Assembly: GCA_016177775.1 (NCBI GenBank)
Contig: JACOUQ010000037.1
Location: forward strand, 62,001 to 126,000
From: Geobacter sp.
GTDB lineage: Bacteria > Desulfobacterota > Desulfuromonadia > Geobacterales > Geobacteraceae
Length of the DNA stretch: 64,000 bases
Direction of reading: 5' to 3'
A program made the position numbers and the translations under genes. Under the pieces are notes generated by a model. The model was not told the DNA's origin. It searched no databases and saw only the letters and a list, made by a program, of their open reading frames with translations. Shown piece after piece: positions 43,630 through 51,254 of this stretch (positions within the stretch are counted from its first letter, which is position 1; each line of letters begins with the position of its first letter).

Positions 43630-44280
43630 ATGAAAAGAATAACGCTTGTCGATGACAGCAGGATTACTCAAATGATCATAAAAGGGGTGTTGTCTGAAAA
43701 TTATGAAATGGATTTACAGGAAAATGGCCTGGATGGAATCGCTGCAATTAAAAAGTTCATGCCAGACCTAGTTCTCCTTGATATACATTTGCCGGATATC
43801 GATGGTTATGAGGTCTGCCGTGTTTTGAAGAATGATGAAAAAACAAGGGATATTCCAATAATTTTTATTACCTCCATGGATTCGGTACAGGAAAGAGTAA
43901 AGGGTTTTGAAGCCGGTTCCGAGGATTATGTTGTGAAACCTTTTTACCCTCAGGAGCTACTGGCGCGAGTCAAGGCGCATCTGGCCACCCGCAGTGCAAA
44001 GGCCCAGGCTGTTGAGGTTGGACGGTTGATGGTTTTCAGGGAAATGGCAGTTGCACTGTCCCACGAAATCAACAATCCCCTGACTGCATTGTATGCTTTT
44101 CTGCATGTATTGTGGAGGGAAACGGGAAATCCCGGTGAAATGGCGGCGGGCAGTCTTATGGGAATGCAGGCCGAGCTTGACAGGATACGCCGCATAACTG
44201 AAAAACTTGGCCAGGCATCACAACTGGCGGAAACCAGATATAACCATGAAATCACTATGGTCGATATCTGTAACATTTAA
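43630..44280 (+). CDS. Receiver-HisKA protein without ATPase domain
   Basis: A 216-residue protein. The N-terminal receiver has DD pair at 8-9, Asp51 (LLDIHLPDIDGYEV) and Lys at 103 (VVKPF). It is followed by a dimerisation and phosphotransfer helix pair with His145 in ALSHEINNPLTALYA. The protein ends after this domain, so no HATPase domain is present. It could be a phosphotransfer or phosphatase partner rather than a kinase. Downstream lies a full kinase. GAGGT before ATG 43630 supports the start. Confidence 0.88.
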   Translation: MKRITLVDDSRITQMIIKGVLSENYEMDLQENGLDGIAAIKKFMPDLVLLDIHLPDIDGYEVCRVLKNDEKTRDIPIIFITSMDSVQERVKGFEAGSEDYVVKPFYPQELLARVKAHLATRSAKAQAVEVGRLMVFREMAVALSHEINNPLTALYAFLHVLWRETGNPGEMAAGSLMGMQAELDRIRRITEKLGQASQLAETRYNHEITMVDICNI

Positions 44281-44305
44281 CATGGAAGCTGTCAGGTAAG
44301 GAATC

Positions 44306-46000
44306 ATGTCAGTAGAAAATTACATCCCCAATTCTGGCAAAACCAGTCGATCCTTGGCGCAGAATTCGTCTGTCAAGCGCTTCGTTATTGTGGTTTCGGT
44401 CATATTTTCGACCGAATTTACCATTCATGTTCTTCTACACATCATTTCCCTGCCCGAATATATAGAAACCATTATAAATCCATTGTTCCTGGTAATGGTA
44501 CTTTTCCCTGTTCTTTATGCCCTTGTTCTGTCCCCACTTCTGCAAGAGATTGTAGTTCGCAGGACCGCGGAGCAGGCTCTGCGGGTTAGCGAAGAGCGTT
44601 ATCGCCAGTTGGTGGAGCATTCTCCCGAAGCGATTGCTGTCCACAACGGAAAGACATTGCTCTATGTCAACGATGCGGCAGCAGAGCTTCTGGGGGCCAC
44701 TTCTCCCGCTGATCTCTTGGGTGCGGATGTCCTCGATTTCGTACAGCCGGATTATATTGAAACAGTGTCCAGACGGATAGAGAGAATAATGAAGTCGAAG
44801 ACGAGTGAGCCGCTTGTGAAAGAGAAGTTGACTCGTCTCGACGGATCCATAATAGATGTGGAAGTTGTATCGACATTTGTGACCTACCGCGGAGAGGCGG
44901 CTGTTCAAATTATTGTTCATAATGTTACTCAGCGAAAAAGGGCCGAACGCAAGCTGACGGAAATCTACGCCAAACTCAGAGAGAGAAAAGCATTCATCGA
45001 ATCCATACTTTTCAACCTGCAGAGCGGCATCATAGTTATTGACCTGGAATTGGGGATAAAATTGGCAAACCCTTATGCTCTAAAGTATTCCTGTGACAGC
45101 AGCGCAGTCATGGCAGGAAAAAAACTGAATGAGGTTTACCCGGAATTTTATGCATCCATGGCAAGGGGATTGGATTGCGATGAGATTAAGCTCCGGCACA
45201 ATTCAGCCGATACTATTATCGGCTACAAAAGATTCGACTTGAAAGGTTTTGATGGTAGTACTGTCGGCAGCATCATCACCTTTGTGGATATCACTGAAAT
45301 CACAAAAATCCGCTCCGAGATGAAATTAAGAGAGCGTCTCGCAACAATTGGCGAAGTAGTTGCCAGGGTTGCGCATGAAATGCGCAACCCGCTTTTTGGA
45401 ATGACTGCTGTGGGACAGATACTGGACATGGAATTGCAGTTGACTTCCGGGCAAAAGCAATTGATGCAGTCGTTTTTGATTGAAGCACGGCGCCTGAACA
45501 ATCTTGTCGATGAACTGCTCAGTTCTTGCAAGGAACTGACTCTGCATAAAGAAAAAACATATTTAGCAAATATAATAGATGCATCTATAAATATTTCCGA
45601 GATTTACGCGAATGGAAAAGAAGTGCGTATTGTCAGGAATGTCTCAGAACAGGATGTTGTCCTTAAGGCTGATCCGGATAAAATTGAACAGGTGTTCTTG
45701 AACTTGATTAAAAATGCAATCGAAGCGTCAGGAAAGGGTGGTGAGGTTCAGGTTATGCTCGAATGTGTAAACGGGAATGCGCTTATAAAGATTATTGACG
45801 ACGGGCATGGAATACCTGAGGAAATAGAGGATAAACTTTTCGATATCTTTTTCACCACCAAGAGACATGGGACGGGGATGGGGCTTTCTATCTGTAAAAA
45901 CATAGTTGAGGCGCACGGAGGAACTCTAACGTCCAGCAATAATGTTGACAAGGGGGCAACATTCTCGGTTGCTCTCCCTTTGAATGGGGATGTCGAATGA
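44306..46000 (+). CDS. Membrane PAS sensor histidine kinase
   Basis: A 564-residue kinase. Two hydrophobic segments (residues about 30-52 and 57-80) enclose only a few external residues, so the signal is probably sensed in the membrane or by PAS. PAS1 (SEERYRQLVEHSPEAIAVHN) and PAS2 (ESILFNLQSGIIVIDLELG) precede HisKA with His357 (ARVAHEMRNPLFGM) and a full HATPase (NAIEASGKGGEVQ, DGHGIPEEI, GTGMGLSICKNIVEAHGG). It overlaps the sigma-54 activator by ATGA, its likely partner. Confidence 0.9.
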   Translation: MSVENYIPNSGKTSRSLAQNSSVKRFVIVVSVIFSTEFTIHVLLHIISLPEYIETIINPLFLVMVLFPVLYALVLSPLLQEIVVRRTAEQALRVSEERYRQLVEHSPEAIAVHNGKTLLYVNDAAAELLGATSPADLLGADVLDFVQPDYIETVSRRIERIMKSKTSEPLVKEKLTRLDGSIIDVEVVSTFVTYRGEAAVQIIVHNVTQRKRAERKLTEIYAKLRERKAFIESILFNLQSGIIVIDLELGIKLANPYALKYSCDSSAVMAGKKLNEVYPEFYASMARGLDCDEIKLRHNSADTIIGYKRFDLKGFDGSTVGSIITFVDITEITKIRSEMKLRERLATIGEVVARVAHEMRNPLFGMTAVGQILDMELQLTSGQKQLMQSFLIEARRLNNLVDELLSSCKELTLHKEKTYLANIIDASINISEIYANGKEVRIVRNVSEQDVVLKADPDKIEQVFLNLIKNAIEASGKGGEVQVMLECVNGNALIKIIDDGHGIPEEIEDKLFDIFFTTKRHGTGMGLSICKNIVEAHGGTLTSSNNVDKGATFSVALPLNGDVE

Positions 46001-47364
46001 AAGCTCTGGTTATTGATGATGAACCTGTCATCAGGCTCACGCTTACCCATTTTCTGCAAGGACAAGGGTATGAGACAATGGAGGCCGCGACAGCCGGTGA
46101 AGGGCTGGCGCTTGCCCAGGCGACGCTCCCTGATATTGTTTTTCTCGATCAAAAGCTCCCGGATATGGACGGAGAAACGATCCTGCAATCCCTTGTAGCA
46201 CCCGAGGTCGGGACTAGCGTTGTAATGATGACCGCATATGCCGAACTTGACAAAGCTGTTCAGGCCGTGAAGAAAGGAGCGGAATACTACTTGTCCAAGC
46301 CGGTTGATCTGGACAATGTCGCCGTTATTATCGAACAGCTGACAGAAAAGCTGAAACTGAAAAGAGAAATTAAACATTACAGAAAAATTTCCGAATTACC
46401 CGTCAAGGGAGATACCCTTGCCGGAGAGTCTGTCTGCATAATCATGGTACAGAGATTGATTTCCCTGTTGGCCCAGAACAGATCTACGCCTGTGCTGCTC
46501 CTGGGTGAATCGGGAAGCGGGAAAGGACTTGTAGCCAGGACGATTCATGCTTTGGGGGGCCATAAGGGTCCTCTGGTGGAGATCAATTGCGCATCGCTTT
46601 CCGAAAATCTCCTGGAATCCGAGCTCTTCGGACACGAGAAAGGGGCTTTCACAGACGCCAGGGAGGGAAAGAAAGGGTTGTTCGAGATTGCCGACGAGGG
46701 AGCAATATTTTTTGATGAACTGGCTGAAATGCCTCTCTCCGTTCAGGCAAAACTCCTGAAGGTTCTGGATTCAAAGACCTTTCGCAGATTAGGAGGGGTT
46801 AACGATATTAAAAGCAACGCAAGAATAATGGCTGCTACCAATAATGATATCGCAGGTCTGGTGAAGAAGGGGCTTTTCCGCGAAGACCTTTACTACAGGA
46901 TAAATGTCCTGCCGATAACGGTTCCACCGTTACGCGACAGGGGGAAGGACATTATCATCCTGGCGACCCAGTTTGCCACGAAGCTTGGCGAGAATATGGG
47001 AAAGGGGCATATGAGAATTTCAGCGGATGCCATGAAACATCTTCAAAATTATTCATGGCCGGGGAATGTGCGCGAATTGCGCAATGTTATAGAGCGGGCG
47101 CTCATTTTGAGCCAGGGAGATGAAATCCGCCCGGCACATCTCCCGGCTGAAATAAGGGAAGCCGGGACAATTTCATTTTTCCCGGCCGGCTCGCTTGAAT
47201 TGCGGCCCCTTTCTAAGGTTACGGACGATTATATGTCACAGGTACTCCGGGTTACGGGACACAACCATTCCCGCACGGCCGCGATTCTGGGGATAAGTCG
47301 CTCGACCCTTCTGGCTTGGCTGAAAAAGAAGAAAAGCGATGTATCAAAATCGGACATGTCGTAA
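45997..47364 (+). CDS. Sigma-54-dependent response regulator
   Basis: A 455-residue NtrC-family activator: receiver with Asp51 (VFLDQKLPDMDG), AAA+ domain (Walker A GESGSGKG, FFDELAEMPLSVQAKLL), and a Fis-like HTH (NHSRTAAILGISRSTLLAWL). The sigma-54 loop reads GAFTDA. It begins in the stop of the PAS kinase. The sigma-54 promoter 190 bases downstream of its stop is a natural candidate target. Confidence 0.9.
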   Translation: MKALVIDDEPVIRLTLTHFLQGQGYETMEAATAGEGLALAQATLPDIVFLDQKLPDMDGETILQSLVAPEVGTSVVMMTAYAELDKAVQAVKKGAEYYLSKPVDLDNVAVIIEQLTEKLKLKREIKHYRKISELPVKGDTLAGESVCIIMVQRLISLLAQNRSTPVLLLGESGSGKGLVARTIHALGGHKGPLVEINCASLSENLLESELFGHEKGAFTDAREGKKGLFEIADEGAIFFDELAEMPLSVQAKLLKVLDSKTFRRLGGVNDIKSNARIMAATNNDIAGLVKKGLFREDLYYRINVLPITVPPLRDRGKDIIILATQFATKLGENMGKGHMRISADAMKHLQNYSWPGNVRELRNVIERALILSQGDEIRPAHLPAEIREAGTISFFPAGSLELRPLSKVTDDYMSQVLRVTGHNHSRTAAILGISRSTLLAWLKKKKSDVSKSDMS

Positions 47365-47553
47365 TGTTGTACAGTTGCATTGTCACTGGGCGTTTCTTCC
47401 TTACTTTATCCAACCTTTTATTGCAATTCAACCTCTCCTCATTTCCCCTGTTGAACGAAAACCGCACATATACACTCTCTATCAAAATTGCTTTTAAATC
47501 TAAAAATAACTGAAATTACAGTGGAATTAATAAGACTATAAGAACAGTTTATT

Positions 47554-47568
47554 TGGCATGGTGATTGC
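47554..47568 (+). promoter_or_regulatory. Sigma-54 promoter
   Basis: TGGCATG-GTGA-TTGC matches the -24/-12 consensus TGGCACG-N4-TTGC with one change, and GG and GC have the required 10-base spacing. It lies 44 bases before the start of the single-domain response regulator. Confidence 0.75.
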
Positions 47569-47612
47569 CAGATAGAATTGTCTTTAAAAGAACTCTTCTA
47601 AGGAGATATGAA

Positions 47613-47996
47613 ATGATGGATATTAAGAGAATTCTTATCGTTGATGACGAGCCGTCAATATTAATAAGTCTTTCATATGCTTTGAGGATTGAAGGGGTTG
47701 AAGTAATCACCTGTGATGAGATTGTGCAAGCTGAAGCTGCATTGGAAAACACCCATTTTGATCTGGTAATCGCCGATATCAGGATGTCGGGAGTAAACGG
47801 GGTTGAGGGCCTTGAGTTGTTAAGTTACATCAAAAGGCTCTATAAGGCCGAGGTCATCATCATGACCGGATACGGTACCGATGATATCAAGACCGAAGCC
47901 CTTCGGCGCGGCGCGCTGCATTATTTCAACAAGCCGATTGATATCTCTGAATTGATGCAAAAGGTTGGATCGCTCGGGATTCCAGTCAAATACTAG
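47613..47996 (+). CDS. Single-domain response regulator
   Basis: A 127-residue receiver domain only, with Asp55 (VIADIRMSGVNG), TGYG and FNKPID (Lys of the active site). AGGAG lies seven bases before ATG 47613. It is directly behind a sigma-54 promoter. With no output domain it must act by binding a partner. Confidence 0.9.
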   Translation: MMDIKRILIVDDEPSILISLSYALRIEGVEVITCDEIVQAEAALENTHFDLVIADIRMSGVNGVEGLELLSYIKRLYKAEVIIMTGYGTDDIKTEALRRGALHYFNKPIDISELMQKVGSLGIPVKY

Positions 47997-48044
47997 TGAC
48001 GATTTTGGATAAATAACAGCATTGCAAAGAACTGTGGGGGGGAC

Positions 48045-48458
48045 ATGTTAAAGAAAATTTTGGTGGTAGATGATTCAGCGCTCATTCATCAGATGTATCG
48101 CATCGTTATGATGAAATATCATTGCGAGATACTGGACGCAATGAACGGTAAAGAGGCCCTGGATCTGATTTCAATTCATAAAGACATAGATCTGATTCTG
48201 CTGGACATAAATATGCCTGTCATGAACGGTGTCCAGTTTCTTGAGAAAGCGTCAGCCATGGGGATAGTCAAAAAAATCCCGGTAATCATCATAAGTACGG
48301 AAGGCAAGGAAGAAGATACTGTCCGCGGTTTGAAGCTGGGAGCGAAGGGATATCTGAAAAAGCCTTTTGACCCTAAAGATCTTCGCGAACTTATCGCTAA
48401 AATCATCCCCATTTCCTCACCTGCTTCTGCTTGTACGCATAATTTCAATTCTCTGTAA
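48045..48458 (+). CDS. CheY-like response regulator
   Basis: A 137-residue receiver with Asp54 (ILLDINMPVMNG), ISTEGKEE and KKPFD. It stands 13 bases before cheA, so it is the likely phospho-acceptor of that kinase. Start ATG 48045 follows GGGGGG. Confidence 0.88.
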   Translation: MLKKILVVDDSALIHQMYRIVMMKYHCEILDAMNGKEALDLISIHKDIDLILLDINMPVMNGVQFLEKASAMGIVKKIPVIIISTEGKEEDTVRGLKLGAKGYLKKPFDPKDLRELIAKIIPISSPASACTHNFNSL

Positions 48459-48471
48459 GGTGGGGTGAAAG

Positions 48472-50145
48472 TTGGACAGTAACATTGACATCTCGATCCT
48501 TCTGGAAGATTTTCTGGAAGATGCGTCGGGTCATCTTGATGCCGTGGAAACCTCTCTTCTGCAATTTGAAAAGAAATTCGAAGGAGGAGAAGCCGATAAT
48601 GCATTGATTACACTCATGCTGGGGAACTTCCATACTCTCAAGGGGAACTCCGGCATGATGGGTTTTGCTCCCTTGCAGCGTTTTATCCACAGGATGGAAA
48701 GCGTCTTGAAAGGGATCGCTGACAGCCCTCTTTCCATATCGCCGCTGTTTTTCGAAGCCTTCTATACTTCAATTAATAGTATTCGGGATGCACTCCGGAA
48801 AGTGGCGGACAACCCAGCGGAGTGCCTTGATTTCAGTGCTGAGCAGATGCTGCTGGAGTGCCTGTCGATCGAGGATTCCGAGGCAACGGCAATGTCCCTC
48901 CCTGCCGGGAAAAGAGACGAACTCGCCAGTTTCACACAGAAATCCAATACTCTTAAGGTCAATTTCGAGAGGCTGGATGAACTCATGAACCTGGTGGGGG
49001 AGCTTGTAATTCACAGGACGGCCCTTCTTTCGCTAGAAGCGCGGATCAGGGAAACGTTGAAAGATCGTGCGATAATTGATGACTTTGGCGCTGCAACCCA
49101 GGCCATCAGCAAAACAGCCACCGATCTGCGTGAAGCCGTCATGAAAGTAAGGATGCTACCTGTTGACCGGGTATTCCAGAGGTTCAGCCGCCTTGTGCGG
49201 GACCTTTCCCGCCGCCACGGCAAAGAGATAAAGCTTGATTTTGAGGGTGAAGAGACGGAGTTGGACAAGACGATCATTGATGAGATCGGAGAGCCTCTTC
49301 TCCACCTGATCAGGAACGCGGTCGACCACGGGATCGAAGGGCCGGCCGAGAGAGCCCGCCTTGGGAAATCGGGCGCAGGTACTCTACTGCTTCGCGCAGG
49401 TCATGAGAATAATCAGATTGTGATTACCGTTGCAGACGATGGGAGAGGGATGTCGGCCGCTGAACTGAAGGAGTCGGCTGTTGCAAAAGGGCTGATCGGC
49501 TTTCAGGAAGCACGTGAGTTGAGCGACCATGAGGCGTTGCAACTGGTATTCCTCCCCGGTTTTTCCACGAGCCGGGAAGTGACCGAAACCTCTGGCCGCG
49601 GCATTGGGCTGGACGTAGTTAAAAAGATTGTCAGCTCCTTATGTGGCATGATCGAAATAGAGAGCAAAGTTGGTGAGGGGACGCGCTTCACCATAAAGCT
49701 CCCCCTTACCATGGCCATTATTCAGGCCCTCATGGTGGAGGTTGGCGGCCAGACCTTCGCTGTCCCTCTTTCCGCGGTACAGGAAAGCATAAAGATAGAC
49801 TCTGCCGGGATTCACCAGGTTGGATCAGGCGAAATCGTCCGACTCAGGAATAGCCTCCTTCCCATAACAAGGCTTGACAGTTTTTTCTCGCTGGAGAAGC
49901 GTACTGACAGGATTGAAGAATATATTGTAGTGGTGGGGAACGGCGATAAGCGCGGGGGGATTGTGGTGGACCGCCTGATTGGACAGCAGGAGATAGTAAT
50001 GAAGGGTATGGATGATTATCTGGGGGAGCTGCCCGGTATTTCGGGAGGGACCGTACTCGGTGACGGGAAGGTTTCCCTCATTATAGATATTGCGTCACTC
50101 TTGGGAAAAACGACGAGAGGAGGAGTCGATGACGGAAAACAATGA
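48472..50145 (+). CDS. cheA: Chemotaxis histidine kinase CheA lacking a clear P2 domain
   Basis: A 557-residue CheA. The Hpt domain (P1) holds His54 in NFHTLKGNSG. Only some 55 residues separate it from the dimerisation helices (FERLDELMNLVGELVIHRTA), so no P2 domain is visible. The ATPase has LIRNAVDHGIEGPAER, DDGRGMSAAEL and TSGRGIGLDVVKK. The CheW-like P5 domain follows. TTG 48472 is the start; AAGGTGGGG lies upstream. cheW overlaps its end by 17 bases. Confidence 0.93.
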   Translation: MDSNIDISILLEDFLEDASGHLDAVETSLLQFEKKFEGGEADNALITLMLGNFHTLKGNSGMMGFAPLQRFIHRMESVLKGIADSPLSISPLFFEAFYTSINSIRDALRKVADNPAECLDFSAEQMLLECLSIEDSEATAMSLPAGKRDELASFTQKSNTLKVNFERLDELMNLVGELVIHRTALLSLEARIRETLKDRAIIDDFGAATQAISKTATDLREAVMKVRMLPVDRVFQRFSRLVRDLSRRHGKEIKLDFEGEETELDKTIIDEIGEPLLHLIRNAVDHGIEGPAERARLGKSGAGTLLLRAGHENNQIVITVADDGRGMSAAELKESAVAKGLIGFQEARELSDHEALQLVFLPGFSTSREVTETSGRGIGLDVVKKIVSSLCGMIEIESKVGEGTRFTIKLPLTMAIIQALMVEVGGQTFAVPLSAVQESIKIDSAGIHQVGSGEIVRLRNSLLPITRLDSFFSLEKRTDRIEEYIVVVGNGDKRGGIVVDRLIGQQEIVMKGMDDYLGELPGISGGTVLGDGKVSLIIDIASLLGKTTRGGVDDGKQ

Positions 50146-50689
50146 AATCAGACTACCGCCTTCAGGGTTGGCTGAGGATATCCTGACAAGGTTCATGGGC
50201 GGTGCGCAACAGGAAGCCGACAATGCGCAGAAAGACACGGGGAAGAAGGATGGAGAAATCGTCCATCATCTGGTCACGTTCAACCTGGGAAAAGAAGAAT
50301 TCGGCGTGGATATTGGCAGCGTGCAAGAAATTATCAGGGCTACCGACATCACCCCCGTTCCCGGTGCCCCTTCCCATGTGCGAGGGGTGATCAACCTCCG
50401 AGGCAAGATTATTCCGGTCATCGATCTCCGGAAACGGTTCAGCCTGCCGGAAACCGCGACAAACGACGCCCAGAGGATCGTCGTTGTGGAAAGGGGAGAA
50501 AAGCGGCTGGGCATGCTGGTGGACAGCGTCTCGCAGGTAATCAGGCTTTCCTCGGCCATCGTCGAGGAAATCCCGGAAGAAGCTACCACGCTGGATGAGA
50601 ATTACATCAAGGGGGTAGGTAAGCTGGAAAGCCGGCTGATCATAATTCTCGACCTGACCAGGTCCCTGCTTTTGTCTGAAATGCTTTAA
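50129..50689 (+). CDS. cheW: Chemotaxis adaptor CheW
   Basis: A 186-residue SH3-like adaptor joining receptors to CheA. VTFNLGKEEFGVDIGSVQEI, PGAPSHVRGVINLRGKIIPV and GMLVDSVSQVIRLSSAIVEE are diagnostic. It has a 50-residue N-terminal extension. ATG 50129 follows AGAGGAGG and overlaps the cheA end. Confidence 0.93.
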   Translation: MTENNEIRLPPSGLAEDILTRFMGGAQQEADNAQKDTGKKDGEIVHHLVTFNLGKEEFGVDIGSVQEIIRATDITPVPGAPSHVRGVINLRGKIIPVIDLRKRFSLPETATNDAQRIVVVERGEKRLGMLVDSVSQVIRLSSAIVEEIPEEATTLDENYIKGVGKLESRLIIILDLTRSLLLSEML

Positions 50690-50736
50690 GAAGGGTAATA
50701 ACCCGGCAACAAAAAATGCAAAAGGAGGAAGTAAAG

Positions 50737-51198
50737 ATGAAGAAGGTTGTGAGTTTCATGCTGGCTGTTTGTTTCGCAGTAGGGATTACCGGGGGGTCGG
50801 TCGCGGCCGAGAGGGCTACGGCCAGGGAAGCTGAGGCCATGGTGAAAAAGGCGGTTGCCTATATCAAGGCCAACGGCAAGGACAAGGCTTTCGCAGAGTT
50901 CAACAACCACAACGGGAAGTTCACCATAAAGGACCTGTATATAACGGTATATGGCATGAACGGCAAGTGCCTCGCTCATGGCCAGAACGCCAAGATGGTA
51001 GGCAAGGACCTGATCGAACTGAAGGATGCCGACGGCAAGTTCCTCATCAAGGACAGGATGGAAATAGCCAAGAGCAAGGGTAAAGGGTGGCAGGATTATA
51101 AATACACCAACCCGCTTACCAAAACCATTGAGGAGAAAAGGACCTACTTCGAAAAGTACGAGGATATAGTTGTAGCCGGTGGGGTCTATAAGCAGTGA
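50737..51198 (+). CDS. Secreted single-Cache sensor protein
   Basis: A 153-residue periplasmic protein with signal peptide ([20 protein letters not shown]) and a single Cache domain ([60 protein letters not shown]). Cache domains are usually fused to receptors; here there is no anchor or output domain. It lies between cheW and the MCP and may bind a ligand and present it to that receptor. ATG 50737 follows AGGAGG. Confidence 0.85.
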   Translation: MKKVVSFMLAVCFAVGITGGSVAAERATAREAEAMVKKAVAYIKANGKDKAFAEFNNHNGKFTIKDLYITVYGMNGKCLAHGQNAKMVGKDLIELKDADGKFLIKDRMEIAKSKGKGWQDYKYTNPLTKTIEEKRTYFEKYEDIVVAGGVYKQ

Positions 51199-51254
51199 TC
51201 CGGAAGGAGGGGGGACTCCCCCCTCCACTTCCATACGCAAAGGGAGAAGTTGTA

